Of a stretch of DNA of 64,000 nt, positions 42,740 to 51,743 are shown piece by piece. Under the pieces are notes generated by a model, which searched no databases, had not been told where the DNA came from, and saw only the letters and a program-made list of their open reading frames with translations. The translations under genes and the position numbers were made by a program. Origin of the DNA: Methylosinus trichosporium OB3b (GTDB lineage: Bacteria > Pseudomonadota > Alphaproteobacteria > Rhizobiales > Beijerinckiaceae); NCBI RefSeq assembly GCF_002752655.1, contig NZ_CP023738.1, positions 62,001-126,000 of the forward strand, in the 5' to 3' direction. Positions within the stretch are counted from its first letter, which is position 1. Each line of letters opens with the position of its first letter.

Positions 42740-43590
42740 GCGGGCGGCTCCCCGGGGCTGCGTTCGGGATGCGGCGGAGAAGCGGCCGCTGCGTCGACAA
42801 AGCTCGGCGATATTTGCCGAATGTGGAACCGAAGGGGTCGCTCCGATCGCGCCGCGACCGACAGGCGACGCTCCCCGGAGAGCAAAACGGAGCGAAATCG
42901 CCAGAGGGCGGGCTCCGCCGGAGAGGCGTCGGGAAGGTCGACGCCGATCGGGTCGAGCGAAAAGGCGAATCGGTCGAAAGCCAGAGCGAGGCCGTCGCCT
43001 CGAGCCTTCACATAGGCCTCTTTCAAAGTCCAGAGCTGGAAGAAGGCGGCGGCGCGCTCCTCTTCGACGAGCGCTTCGAGCAGCGCCGTTTCCGCCGGCG
43101 CGAAATAGGCGCGCGCGAGAGCCAGCAGGTCGATGTCGCGGCTCGCATTCTCTATGTCGACGCCGACCGGGCGACCATGCGTCACCGCGCAGGCGACGGC
43201 GCCATGGGTGTGGGAGAGATTGAATTCGAGCGAGGGAAAAGCGAAGGCGGGATCGAGCGCCGGCTTGCCATGCGCCTGGTCGACGAAGCGCCAGAGATGC
43301 GGCGGGCCGCCGAGGTCGCGCGACAGCAGCGCGCGCAACAGGGCGTGCGCCGCCGTGAAGGCGAAGCGGTCTCTCGCATGATAAAAGCGGGCGGCGCGCG
43401 CGCGCTCCGCCGCGTCGAGGAAATCGAGCCAGCGCCGCTCGTCGGCCGGGACGGCGTCGGCGAGGTCGAGCCAATGGACCTGCACGACGTCGGCGCCGTC
43501 ACCATCTTCCGGCGAGTCTTCGATTGCCAAGCTGCGCCGTCCCTCGCTAGTGTGCCGTGGAAAGTTTCGCTCCTCCGGCCGGATGTCCAT
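42736..43590 (-). CDS. Sfp-type 4'-phosphopantetheinyl transferase
   Basis: Transfers phosphopantetheine from CoA to ACP serines. Signatures: LEFNLSHTHG, VGVDIEN (Mg-binding Asp/Glu) and FFQLWTLKEAYVKARGDGL. The family size is about 240-260 residues. The start is uncertain: ATG 43608, ATG 43590 or GTG 43485 (VQVHWLDL). The last would match the usual N-terminus and leave room for a promoter, because the divergent acyl hydrolase starts at 43583. The end is coupled to the UbiB gene. It would activate the many ACPs of this cluster. Confidence 0.93.
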   Translation of the reverse strand: MDIRPEERNFPRHTSEGRRSLAIEDSPEDGDGADVVQVHWLDLADAVPADERRWLDFLDAAERARAARFYHARDRFAFTAAHALLRALLSRDLGGPPHLWRFVDQAHGKPALDPAFAFPSLEFNLSHTHGAVACAVTHGRPVGVDIENASRDIDLLALARAYFAPAETALLEALVEEERAAAFFQLWTLKEAYVKARGDGLALAFDRFAFSLDPIGVDLPDASPAEPALWRFRSVLLSGERRLSVAARSERPLRFHIRQISPSFVDAAAASPPHPERSPGEPPA

Positions 43591-44533
43591 GACGCGCACT
43601 CTCATCATGTTCTGCGGTCAAGGCGCGCAATATTACCAGATGGGCCGGGAACTCCACCACGCCGATCCGATCTTTCGCGACGCCATGGATCGCTGCGAGA
43701 CGATCGCCGCGGATCTCGGCGGGCCGCGAATCGCCGATGTGATCTTCGGCCGACCCATGGCCGAGAGCCAGGGCTTCGATCGGCTCGCCGAGAGCAATGC
43801 GGCGCTGCTGGCGATCGGCTTTGCGCTGGCGACGCGGCTCGAGGCGGCCGGGATCGCGCCCGACGCCCTTCTCGGCTACAGCCTCGGCGAGACGATCGCG
43901 GCGGTTTTCGCCGGCGCGCTGTCGCTCGAGGACGGCTTCCGGCTCGTGCTCGGACAGGCCGATATTTTTGCGCGCGCGGCGCCTGCGGGGGCGATGATCG
44001 CGGTCCTCGTCGAGCCCGAGCGCCTCGCGGCGCTGCCCGAGGCGACGCGGCTCTGTGAGATCGCCGCGATCAACGCGCCGCGCCATTGCGTGCTGTCGCT
44101 GCGCGCCGACGACGCGGCCGTGGTCGAAGCGGCGCTCGAGCGCGCCGGCCTCACCTATGCGCGCCTGCCGATCCGCTTCCCGTTCCACGCCTCGGCGATC
44201 GCGCCGGTCGAGCCGGACATGATCCGGCTCGCCTCGGGCTGTCGTTTCGCGCCGCCGCGCTGGCCGATCGTCTCGGCGACGACGGGCGGCGTCGCCGAGC
44301 CTTTCGACGGCGCGCATTTATGGCGCGTGATGCGCCAGCCGCTGCGCTTTCGCGAGACCATCGAGGCCCTGGCGCGCGAGGGCGACTGGCTGCTGCTCGA
44401 GGCCGGCCCTTCCGGCACGCTCGCCTCCTTCGTCCGGCAGATCGGCGCGCCCGGCGTCGCCGCCTTTCCGGCGATCGACCAGTTCGGCAACAACAGCGCC
44501 ACTCTGGCGCGGCTGCTGGCGGCGGCGCGATGA
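43583..44533 (+). CDS. Discrete acyl hydrolase (AT-like proofreading enzyme)
   Basis: 316 residues, FabD fold. N-terminal GQGAQYYQMG; nucleophile motif GYSLGE (Ser100) instead of the GHSxGE of true ATs; FPFHAS carries the His. GYSLGE enzymes paired with a GHSLGE AT in trans-AT clusters act as acyl hydrolases that clear stalled chains from ACPs. ATG 43583, or 43589 two codons later, is possible. It overlaps the AT gene by ATGA. Confidence 0.87.
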   Translation: MSMTRTLIMFCGQGAQYYQMGRELHHADPIFRDAMDRCETIAADLGGPRIADVIFGRPMAESQGFDRLAESNAALLAIGFALATRLEAAGIAPDALLGYSLGETIAAVFAGALSLEDGFRLVLGQADIFARAAPAGAMIAVLVEPERLAALPEATRLCEIAAINAPRHCVLSLRADDAAVVEAALERAGLTYARLPIRFPFHASAIAPVEPDMIRLASGCRFAPPRWPIVSATTGGVAEPFDGAHLWRVMRQPLRFRETIEALAREGDWLLLEAGPSGTLASFVRQIGAPGVAAFPAIDQFGNNSATLARLLAAAR

Positions 44534-45405
44534 CGCTGGCGGCGATCTTCCCAGGGCAGGGCTCGCAAACCATCGGCATGGGCGCGGATCTCTTCGACCG
44601 CTTCCCGGACTGGGTCGAGGCGGCCGATCGCATCCTCGGCTATTCGCTACGCCGCCTCTGCCTCGAGGATCCGCACCGCGAATTGTCCAGCACGGCCTTC
44701 ACCCAGCCGGCGCTGTACACCGTCAACGCCATGGCCTATCGAAAGCATATCGAAGACGGCGGAGCCGAGCCGGATTTCCTCGCCGGCCACAGCCTCGGCG
44801 AGTTCAACGCCCTGCTCGCCGCCGACGCCTTCGACTTCGAGGAGGGTCTGCGCCTCGTGCAGAAGCGCGGCGAGCTGATGGGCGCGGTCGCGGGCGGCGG
44901 CATGGCCGCCGTGATCGGTCCGCCCTCTTCGCGCATCCGCGCTCTGCTCGAGGAGGCGGCGCTCGGCTCGACCGACGTCGCCAATTTCAACTCGATCAGC
45001 CAGACGGTCCTCTCCGGCCCGGTCGCCGATCTCGAGCGCGCGCGCGCGCGCATCGAAGCCGCAGGCGGACGCTTCGTCCCGCTCAATGTGCGGACCGCCT
45101 TCCATTCCCGCTATATGCGAGAGGCAGCGCGGCGGTTCGAGGCGTTTCTGGGGAGCCGGCGCTTCCGGCCGCTGCTCATTCCGGTGATGTCGAACTTCAC
45201 CGCTCTGCCTTACCGGGACGACGAGATCGCGCATAATCTCGTCAAGCAGATCGATCATTCGGTGCGCTGGGTCGAGACGGTGCAATATCTCGTCGACGAA
45301 TTCGACGCGCAATTCGTTGAACTCGGCCCCGGCGCCGTGCTGACGCGGCTGATCGAGGATATTCGTCGCCATCCGGCGCCAGTGAATATCGCGCGCCGCT
45401 ATTAG
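44530..45405 (+). CDS. Discrete malonyl-CoA:ACP acyltransferase (trans-AT)
   Basis: 291 residues. FPGQGSQTIGMG, GHSLGE with Ser88, and AFHSRYM with the His and the Phe-Ser pair of malonyl-specific ATs. It presumably loads malonyl on every extender ACP of the AT-less modules and on the donor ACP. It overlaps the acyl hydrolase by 4 bases. A strong hairpin with T-tract follows after the REP-like block. Confidence 0.94.
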   Translation: MTLAAIFPGQGSQTIGMGADLFDRFPDWVEAADRILGYSLRRLCLEDPHRELSSTAFTQPALYTVNAMAYRKHIEDGGAEPDFLAGHSLGEFNALLAADAFDFEEGLRLVQKRGELMGAVAGGGMAAVIGPPSSRIRALLEEAALGSTDVANFNSISQTVLSGPVADLERARARIEAAGGRFVPLNVRTAFHSRYMREAARRFEAFLGSRRFRPLLIPVMSNFTALPYRDDEIAHNLVKQIDHSVRWVETVQYLVDEFDAQFVELGPGAVLTRLIEDIRRHPAPVNIARRY

Positions 45406-45453
45406 GTCTACGGCGTCTCACTATGAGAAAACAATGCAAACGCAGCCGGGGCC

Positions 45454-45690
45454 GTCATTGCGAGCGGAGCGAAGCAATCTAGTGGCGTGCTGCATCGAAA
45501 TTGATGGGGCTCTAGAGCGAGCCTGGAGGCTCGCGGTCCAGGATCCGCGCTTGGACCGCGCTTGGACCGCGAGCCTCCAGGCTCGCTTTTTCAGCCCTTC
45601 AAATCGGCTGAATCACGCCACTAGAGCCGCGGGGCGGCCCCGTTGTCGCCTCGTCGCTTCGCTCCTCGCAAGACGCCGGCCCGATCGTTG
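45454..45690. repeat. Nested palindromic elements
   Basis: The outer arm starts GTCATTGCGAGCGGAGCGAAG (family E, cf. 38184) and runs to TCTAGTGGCGT; the matching ACGCCACTAGA lies near 45615, followed by CGTCGCTTCGCTCCTCGCAAG. A complete family A palindrome (45517-45586) lies inside. The layout is an element inserted into another element. Confidence 0.65.
45569..45591 (+). terminator. Hairpin with T-tract after the AH-AT operon
   Basis: GCGAGCCTCCAGGCTCGC followed by TTTTT. It is formed by one half of a family A palindrome and fits an intrinsic terminator for the AH-AT unit. Confidence 0.55.
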
Positions 45691-45729
45691 CGGTTTCAAG
45701 TGATGCAGTCGAATAAGGAGGCCTCGCTC

Positions 45730-46722
45730 TTGGAATCGGTTCCGCATGGGTCCATGCGCGCCATCGTCTGCCGGCGATGGGGAGATCCGGACGATCTTCG
45801 CCTCGAGTCCGTCCCCGAGCCTGCGCTGCGCCCCGGCGGCGTCCGCGTCGCCGTCCGCGCCGCCGGGGTGAATTACGCCGATCTGCTGACCATCGCCGGC
45901 CGTTATCAAGAGAATCCTCCGCTGCCCTTCGTCCCCGGATTCGAGGTGGCGGGCGAGATCGTCGAAATGGCGGCAGATGTGCGCGGCGCGCGAATCGGCG
46001 ACCGGGTGATGGGCATGCTGCCCCATGGCGGCTATGCGCAGACGGCCGTGCTGCCCGCCGCCGGCGCCTTGCCGATTCCGCCGTCGCTCGACTTCGCTCG
46101 GGCCGCGGGCTTTCCCGTCGCCTATGGGACCGCCTATGGCGCGCTGGTGTGGCGGGCGCGGCTGCGTCCGCGCGAGCGGCTGCTCGTGCTCGGCGCCGCC
46201 GGCGGCGTCGGCCTCGCGGCGGTCGAGATCGGCCGGGCGCTCGGCGCGACGGTGATCGCCGTCGCCGCCGGCGACGAACGTCTGGCCTTGGCGCGCGCCC
46301 ATGGCGCCGATCACCTCATCGACCGGCTGCGCGAGGATGTGGCGGAACGGGTCGGCGAGATCGCCTCCGGCGCCGGCGCCGATGTCGTGTTCGATCCCGT
46401 CGGCGGCGAGGCCTTCGAGGCGGGCCTGCGCTGCATTGCTTCGGAAGGGCGGCTCGTCGTCGTCGGTTTCGCCAGCGGGCGCGTCGGCCAGCTTTCCGCC
46501 GGCGTCGCGCTCGGCAAGAACATCGATCTCATCGGCTGCTATTGGGGCGCCTATCGTAACGATGACCGCGTGCGAAAGGCCTATGAGGAGCTGTCGCGCT
46601 GGCTCGAGGCGGGGCGGCTCGCCCCGCATGTCGGGGCCTCCTTTCCGCTCGCGGAGGCGGCGCGCGCCTTGCGCGCGCTGCGAGACCGCGAGGTCGGCGG
46701 CAAGATCGTGCTGACGCCATGA
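45730..46722 (+). CDS. MDR-family NAD(P)H:quinone oxidoreductase-like
   Basis: Zinc-free medium-chain reductase: GVNYADLLTIAGRY, PGFEVAGE, and the dinucleotide loop VLGAAGGVGLAA. AAGGAGG at 45714-45720 favours TTG 45730 (spacing 9); ATGs at 45703 and 45754 are alternatives. About 330 residues. It overlaps the next MDR gene by ATGA. It may reduce an enone or quinone; a link to the polyketide pathway is only positional. Confidence 0.85.
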   Translation: MESVPHGSMRAIVCRRWGDPDDLRLESVPEPALRPGGVRVAVRAAGVNYADLLTIAGRYQENPPLPFVPGFEVAGEIVEMAADVRGARIGDRVMGMLPHGGYAQTAVLPAAGALPIPPSLDFARAAGFPVAYGTAYGALVWRARLRPRERLLVLGAAGGVGLAAVEIGRALGATVIAVAAGDERLALARAHGADHLIDRLREDVAERVGEIASGAGADVVFDPVGGEAFEAGLRCIASEGRLVVVGFASGRVGQLSAGVALGKNIDLIGCYWGAYRNDDRVRKAYEELSRWLEAGRLAPHVGASFPLAEAARALRALRDREVGGKIVLTP

Positions 46723-47777
46723 CGAAGACGATGACGGCGATCTATTTCGAGGCTCATGGCGGGCCCGAGCAATTGCGGCTGGCGCAGCGGCCGATCCCGG
46801 AGGCGCGCGGCGACCTCGCGCTGGTGCGGGTCGGCGCCTTCTCGCTCAACGGCTTCGATCCGATGGTGCTGCGCGGCATTCCCGAATTGCCGATCCCGCT
46901 GCCGATGATCCCCTGCGCCGATTGCGCCGGCGAGATCGTCGCGCTCGGCGAGACCGAGCGCGACGCGTGGAAGATCGGCGATCGTGTCAGCGTCGTGCCG
47001 TTGCAGCCGGGGCGCGGGATGATGGGAGAGACTTTGCCCGGCGTCGCCGCGCAATATTGCCTCGCGCCGCTGTCGGCGCTGCTGCCGTTGCCGGCGAACC
47101 TCTCCTTCGTCGACGCCGCGGCGCTGCCCACCGCCTATGGCACGGCGATGCGGATGATGACGCATCGGGCCGAGGTCATGCGTGGCGAGCGGGTTCTGGT
47201 GCTCGGGGCCGGCGGCGGCGTCGGGGTCGCCTGCGTGCAGATCGCCAAGCTGCGGGGCGCCGAGGTCATCGCCTGCGCGGAGGACGAGGCGGCGCTGACG
47301 AAGCTGCGCGCGCTCGGAGCCGACCATGTGATCGACGCCCGGACCGATGTGCTCGGCGAGATCATTCGGCTGTTCGGCAAGCCGTCGATCTGGGGCGGCG
47401 GCGGCGTCGATGTGGTCGTTGATTTTCTCGGCGGCGCCGATTGGCGGCGCTCGATCGCCTGTCTGACGCGCGGCGGGCGGCTGGTGACCTGCGGCGCCAG
47501 CGCCGGCGCGCAAGTGGCGACGGATCTGCGTTATGTCTGGTCCTTCGAGCTCGACATCCGCGGCTCGAACGGCTGGACGATCGAGGATCAGCGAGACGTC
47601 ATCGCTCTCGCCGCCGAGCGGCGCCTCGAGCCGGTGATCCACGCCGTGCGGCCGATGTCGTCCTACGGCGAGGCGCTGAGCGAATTGATGGCGCGCCGCG
47701 TGGTGGGGAAGTCGGTGATCGTGGTGGACGAGGCCGGCGCCGCCTCCCGGTCCGATTGCCCGCCGACGCGGCTCTGA
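46719..47777 (+). CDS. MDR-family oxidoreductase
   Basis: 352 residues. CADCAGEIVALG and the nucleotide loop VLGAGGGVGVACVQ; no structural zinc Cys cluster is evident. The insert FGKPSIWGGGGVDVVVDFLGG fits the alcohol-dehydrogenase/crotonyl-reductase-like branch. It is coupled to the preceding MDR by a 4-base overlap, suggesting a two-gene operon. Specific substrate unknown. No gene was recognised between here and 48047. Confidence 0.85.
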   Translation: MTKTMTAIYFEAHGGPEQLRLAQRPIPEARGDLALVRVGAFSLNGFDPMVLRGIPELPIPLPMIPCADCAGEIVALGETERDAWKIGDRVSVVPLQPGRGMMGETLPGVAAQYCLAPLSALLPLPANLSFVDAAALPTAYGTAMRMMTHRAEVMRGERVLVLGAGGGVGVACVQIAKLRGAEVIACAEDEAALTKLRALGADHVIDARTDVLGEIIRLFGKPSIWGGGGVDVVVDFLGGADWRRSIACLTRGGRLVTCGASAGAQVATDLRYVWSFELDIRGSNGWTIEDQRDVIALAAERRLEPVIHAVRPMSSYGEALSELMARRVVGKSVIVVDEAGAASRSDCPPTRL

Positions 47778-48046
47778 ATTTCCATCTCTTCGCCTTTTGG
47801 CGCGTCGCCCTTAATAGCGCCAATGCAATGAATGTTCGGCGGGGTCGCGATCATCATTTGCACGTGGCCGGGCGTCAAATGCCCCTCCTCGATCCGGCTC
47901 TCCTTACTGGGCGGCCGGTTTCTTGAACATTGGACTATTCCGCCTGCCCCACGCCCGGCGATCATAGCTCCAACCGACCAGCGGGAAAAAATTGCGACGA
48001 GCCAGAACATTCATGAACGCGATGGTGAAATAGCGGACGGCCGCCC

Positions 48047-48625
48047 TCAGAACTCACCATTCGCGCCACGCTGGAGGATTGCTTGCATGATGTGCTTCAC
48101 TTTCAGGGCCTCATCCGCGAGCGCCGGCGGCAACGGCTTGCCTCCATAAATCATCATGTCCATGTTCAGCGTGTAGATCCAGAGCTTTCCGGTCTTATCC
48201 TCGACCAGCGCGACGCGGCAGGGCAGGAAGGCGGAGAAAGCCTCCGCGTAATCGATCATATGCGCCGCGGTCAGTGGATTGCAGTACAGATAGATTTTCA
48301 GCTTGCGCCAGGGCTTCCCCTCCATCGTGCTGATTTGATCGCCGAGCGGAAGCTCGCCGACGCTTTTGATGTTCATGGTCGTGGCGATGGATTTGATCGC
48401 CTCGTCCACGTCGTCGAAGCCGAGCCCCTCCTTGACCTCGGCCTTCCAAACCATCGCCTCGATCGGATCGCCTGCTTCGAGAAGAAGCTTCGCGATATGG
48501 GCATAGGTCGCGCACGCCCATGGATCGAAACCGGCCATCGAGCGTCCTGCCTCCATGAGGACGGCGACGCTCACGATGATCGTGATCGAGCCGATCAGGG
48601 CGAGAATATTTTTTACGAACCGCAT
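48047..48625 (-). CDS. DUF302-family membrane-anchored protein
   Basis: About 192 residues if started at MRFVKNILALIGS (48625); a further in-frame ATG is at 48658. One N-terminal hydrophobic segment (ILALIGSITIIVSVAVLM) suggests periplasmic exposure. The body (NPLTAAHMIDYAEAFSAFLP, ALVEDKTGKLWIYTLNMDMM) fits DUF302, often found beside sulfur-oxidation and DsrE genes. It is the last gene of the - strand sox segment. Biochemical role unknown. Confidence 0.75.
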   Translation of the reverse strand: MRFVKNILALIGSITIIVSVAVLMEAGRSMAGFDPWACATYAHIAKLLLEAGDPIEAMVWKAEVKEGLGFDDVDEAIKSIATTMNIKSVGELPLGDQISTMEGKPWRKLKIYLYCNPLTAAHMIDYAEAFSAFLPCRVALVEDKTGKLWIYTLNMDMMIYGGKPLPPALADEALKVKHIMQAILQRGANGEF

Positions 48626-48654
48626 TCGGCAGCCTCCAGTCGAACCATTCGGCT

Positions 48655-49089
48655 TCATGGCCGCAGATAGACGTAGCCTTGCTGCTGCAACTCGCCGAGC
48701 CGGACGACCGCGCCTTTCTCAGCGACGGCGAAGCCCGGAAGCAGGTCGCTGAGCGCCACTTTCTGCGCCTTCATCGTGATCGCGCAGGCGATGGGATCGA
48801 CGCCGTCGCCTTTCAGCCTCGCGAGGCTCTTCTCGACATCCGCGTCCGCATCGATTGCGTGGAAAGCTCGCAGCGCCGGGCCATGCACGACGAGCGCAAC
48901 CGTTATGCCGCCAGGACCTCCGCAACCGGCGATATGGTTTGAAATATTGCCGAGAACGAAGCGCGCCTTGTCCAGATCGGACAGATGATAGGCGACTTTA
49001 GATGCAGAGGCGCCTTTCGCCGCTGCGCCGAGCGCCAGGAGGCCGGCCCCGCTCGCGAACAATGAACCGAAGAATTTCCGCCATTTCAT
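48655..49089 (-). CDS. DsrE-family protein, exported
   Basis: 144 residues. The N-terminus MKWRKFFGSLFASGAG is a signal peptide with an RK pair, possibly Tat. The DsrE-like fold follows: KARFVLGNISNHI, ITVALVVHGPALRAF and the C-terminal GVVRL-type strand (KGAVVRLGELQQQGYVYLRP). GGAGAAAGGTGAT precedes ATG. A paralogue lies at 49123. Likely part of thiosulfate/sulfane handling with SoxB and SoxYZ, by neighbourhood. Confidence 0.78.
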   Translation of the reverse strand: MKWRKFFGSLFASGAGLLALGAAAKGASASKVAYHLSDLDKARFVLGNISNHIAGCGGPGGITVALVVHGPALRAFHAIDADADVEKSLARLKGDGVDPIACAITMKAQKVALSDLLPGFAVAEKGAVVRLGELQQQGYVYLRP

Positions 49090-49122
49090 GCCATCACCTT
49101 TCTCCTATTCGCCCGAATAGCC

Positions 49123-49587
49123 TCACGGCTGGACGACCGTGTATCCCTTTTCCGACAGCGTCAGCAGTTCGGCGACGCCGGACTCGACCGTCGATACGTC
49201 CTCGAGCACGGCCGGACGCTTGTGCTCCCGCTTCTCGATCGCCTCGATGGAGTTCGCGCAGGCCTCGAACCGCACGTTGGGCATGGATTTCTCGAAGCCC
49301 TTCACTCGCTCCGCCACCGGCGAGCGATCGGCCAGAAGCATAGAAACGCCCGGGCCGAATCCGACGATCACAATGTCCACCTCCTCGCCGGCGCCGGTGA
49401 AATGGCGGGAGACATTGGCGGCATTGTCGAGAATGGAGCTCATCTTCGCGGGATCGCTCACGGTGACGTAGAGCGCGAGCTTATGCGCGTCTGCGGCCTC
49501 GCTCGCCGACACGGACAGCGCGCAAGCGAGGGCCATCGCGCTTTTCGCTGAAAAGCGGCATTTGAAATTCGGCGCTGTTTCTCTCAT
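49123..49587 (-). CDS. DsrE-family protein, exported (paralogue)
   Basis: 154 residues from ATG 49587. Signal peptide region SAMALACALSVSASEA, then HKLALYVTVSDPAKMSSIL, VDIVIVGFGPGV and a C-terminal LLTLSEKGYTVVQP that parallels the neighbouring DsrE protein. The conserved Cys is in EACANSIEAI. Located between soxB and the other DsrE gene, same strand. Confidence 0.75.
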   Translation of the reverse strand: MRETAPNFKCRFSAKSAMALACALSVSASEAADAHKLALYVTVSDPAKMSSILDNAANVSRHFTGAGEEVDIVIVGFGPGVSMLLADRSPVAERVKGFEKSMPNVRFEACANSIEAIEKREHKRPAVLEDVSTVESGVAELLTLSEKGYTVVQP

Positions 49588-49613
49588 GGAGCTCCCCAAG
49601 CGGCAGTGAGCGG

Positions 49614-51299
49614 TCAGGCGCCAATCACCTCGACGGCGCGATTTTGTTCCAGCTTCACGGTTCCAGTCGTGGCGAGATATTCCGACACTACATCCCAGAT
49701 CGGCGGTCCCTCGACATTCTGATTGACGCTCGCCCACCCTGCGACCTGATAATCGCGGCTCGGCTCTATCGCGGCGCCTGTTCGGGTCAGCGCCATGTTC
49801 GAGATGCGCCGGCTGCGCTCTTTGGTCACATCGATGGTATAGGAGAGGCCGCCGACACGAACCATGTCGCCGCCTTGCTGATAATAGGGATCGGCATTGA
49901 ACAGATTGTCAGCCACATCTTCGAGCACGGCTTTCAACTGAGCGCCGGTCATAGCGCTTCGATAGACATTCGGATAGGTGATCGCGGTGACGTTGGTCAC
50001 GTCCTCGAATGTGATGTTCTGGCCGGGTAGAAGGCTCGCGCCCCATCGGAAACCGGGCGACAGCGCAATTTCGGCGTCTCGCTCCTGCAGAATTGCATTG
50101 CAGAGGAGATCGTCGAAGGTGCCGTTGAAATTGCCGCGCCGGTAGAGCGTCGATTCCGTCACGCCGAGCACGCGCGCCAGATCGGCGGCGTAAGGCTTGC
50201 GCACATGCTCGATCTCGGCCGCCATCGCCCCGTCGGGCGCGATGACGTCGGAAAGCACAGGGATCAGTTTGTGGCGATAGGCTTTCACCTCACCGCCGCG
50301 TACGTCGAGATCGAGACGCGAGACGAATTTGCCCGACGATCCTGAGGCGACGATCAGAGTCTTGCCGACGAGGATCGGTTCGGGCGCCGCGTCATGAGTG
50401 TGGCCCGACAGGATCACATCAACGCCGCGCACGCGATGCGCCATTTTGCGATCGACGTCGAAGCCATTGTGCGACAGCAGGACGACGAGCGCGGCGCCGG
50501 CCGCGCGCGCCCCGTCGACCTCGGCCTGAACCTCCTCCTCCCGAATGCCGAAGGACCAGTCCGGAATCATCCAGCGGGGATTGGCGATCGGCGTGTAGGG
50601 GAAGGCCTGGCCCAGCACCGCGATCTTGACGCCGCCGCGTTCGATCATGACGATAGGATCGAACACACGCTCATTCCATTCGGAGTCGCGCAGGTTGAGC
50701 GCCAGAAATGGAAAGCCGAGCGCGGCGACCGCCTCCTTCACGCGATCGGTGCCATAAGTGAACTCCCAATGCCCGGTCATCGCGTCCGGCTTCAATAGCG
50801 CCATGCAGTCGATGACATCGCGTCCTTTGGTCGCGAGCGCGGTCCATGAGCCCTGCCACGTATCGCCGCCATCCAGCAGCGCGACCTTGTCTCCGCGTTC
50901 GGCGCGGATCGCGGCGACGATGGTGGCGATGCGATCGAGTCCCCCGACGCGCCCATAGGTTTTCGCCAGCGCCTCGAAATTCTCGTCGCTCATCGCATAA
51001 GCGGCCGCCGAACCTCGGGCGATGCCGAAACGTCTGAGGTAATTCGCGCCGGTGAGATGCGGAACATGGCCACGCGCCTCGCCGACGCCGATATTGATGG
51101 AAGGCTCGCGAAAATAGAGCGGCCTCAATTGCGCGTGAAGGTCCGTCAGATGCACGAGCGTGACATTGCCGAGCGGCTCGAAAGCGAGCAGATCGGCCTG
51201 CGTCAGCTTTTGCTGCGCGATCGCGCGCCCGGACGTCGCGCCCGGTCCTATGGCCGCCGTGGCGGCGGCGACCTGAAAGAACTCTCGCCTGGATATCAT
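49614..51299 (-). CDS. soxB: SoxB, sulfur-oxidation thiosulfohydrolase
   Basis: 561 residues from ATG 51299, with AAGGAAG upstream. Twin-arginine signal MISRREFFQVAAATAA targets it to the periplasm. Metallophosphatase motifs: LTDLHAQLRPLYFREPS, LDGGDTWQGS, HWEFTYG, LSHNGFDVD and LSGHTHD. These are the Mn-binding segments of SoxB, which hydrolyses sulfate from a thiosulfate-derived group on the SoxY Cys. The length is as usual. SoxY next door is broken, so this locus alone cannot run the cycle. Confidence 0.95.
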   Translation of the reverse strand: MISRREFFQVAAATAAIGPGATSGRAIAQQKLTQADLLAFEPLGNVTLVHLTDLHAQLRPLYFREPSINIGVGEARGHVPHLTGANYLRRFGIARGSAAAYAMSDENFEALAKTYGRVGGLDRIATIVAAIRAERGDKVALLDGGDTWQGSWTALATKGRDVIDCMALLKPDAMTGHWEFTYGTDRVKEAVAALGFPFLALNLRDSEWNERVFDPIVMIERGGVKIAVLGQAFPYTPIANPRWMIPDWSFGIREEEVQAEVDGARAAGAALVVLLSHNGFDVDRKMAHRVRGVDVILSGHTHDAAPEPILVGKTLIVASGSSGKFVSRLDLDVRGGEVKAYRHKLIPVLSDVIAPDGAMAAEIEHVRKPYAADLARVLGVTESTLYRRGNFNGTFDDLLCNAILQERDAEIALSPGFRWGASLLPGQNITFEDVTNVTAITYPNVYRSAMTGAQLKAVLEDVADNLFNADPYYQQGGDMVRVGGLSYTIDVTKERSRRISNMALTRTGAAIEPSRDYQVAGWASVNQNVEGPPIWDVVSEYLATTGTVKLEQNRAVEVIGA

Positions 51300-51364
51300 T
51301 CCGCTTCCTTCGAATCTCAATGGGCGGCGTGCGCGCAGCGTCATGAGTCGGAACCGCGCCTGCG

Positions 51365-51694
51365 TCAGCCTGCGAGCGCGATGTGTTGCGTCACGGTGGC
51401 GATGACGCCGTCGTCATCCACCCAGGTGAAGACGAAGTCGCCGTCTTCCGTCACCTTCGCCGGGAACTCGAGATACGGATTGGCGGAAATCGCAGTTTCG
51501 AGCTTGGCCTCGAACAAAAGCCTGCCATTGAACTCACAGGTGAAGCGGTTGATGATCCTGCGCGGAATCGGATTGCCGGCGGCGTCCTTGCGCTGCCCCG
51601 ACTCCATCGGGTGCTTGATCAGCGTCTTGATCTCGATGATCTCGCCCTTGGCGGCTGTCTTCGGCAGTTTGACGCGGGGTTGCTCGGTCGCCAT
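51365..51694 (-). CDS. soxZ: SoxZ, sulfur carrier partner
   Basis: 109 residues. EIIEIKTLIKHPMESGQRKD and FTWVDDDG are SoxZ hallmarks. SoxZ forms the carrier complex with SoxY. Upstream soxY (same strand, 49 bases away) lacks its 5' part, so expression of soxZ would depend on a new promoter, perhaps from the adjacent IS6 element. Confidence 0.93.
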   Translation of the reverse strand: MATEQPRVKLPKTAAKGEIIEIKTLIKHPMESGQRKDAAGNPIPRRIINRFTCEFNGRLLFEAKLETAISANPYLEFPAKVTEDGDFVFTWVDDDGVIATVTQHIALAG

Positions 51695-51743
51695 CGTCGC
51701 TTCCTCATGATGTTCGATTGCGGGGCTCGATCTTCTTCGTCGG

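Noticed and set aside
47663..48149. Small open frames around 47800-48050 on both strands
   Set aside because: No family resemblance, no ribosome site and they overlap the MDR gene end; treated as noncoding.
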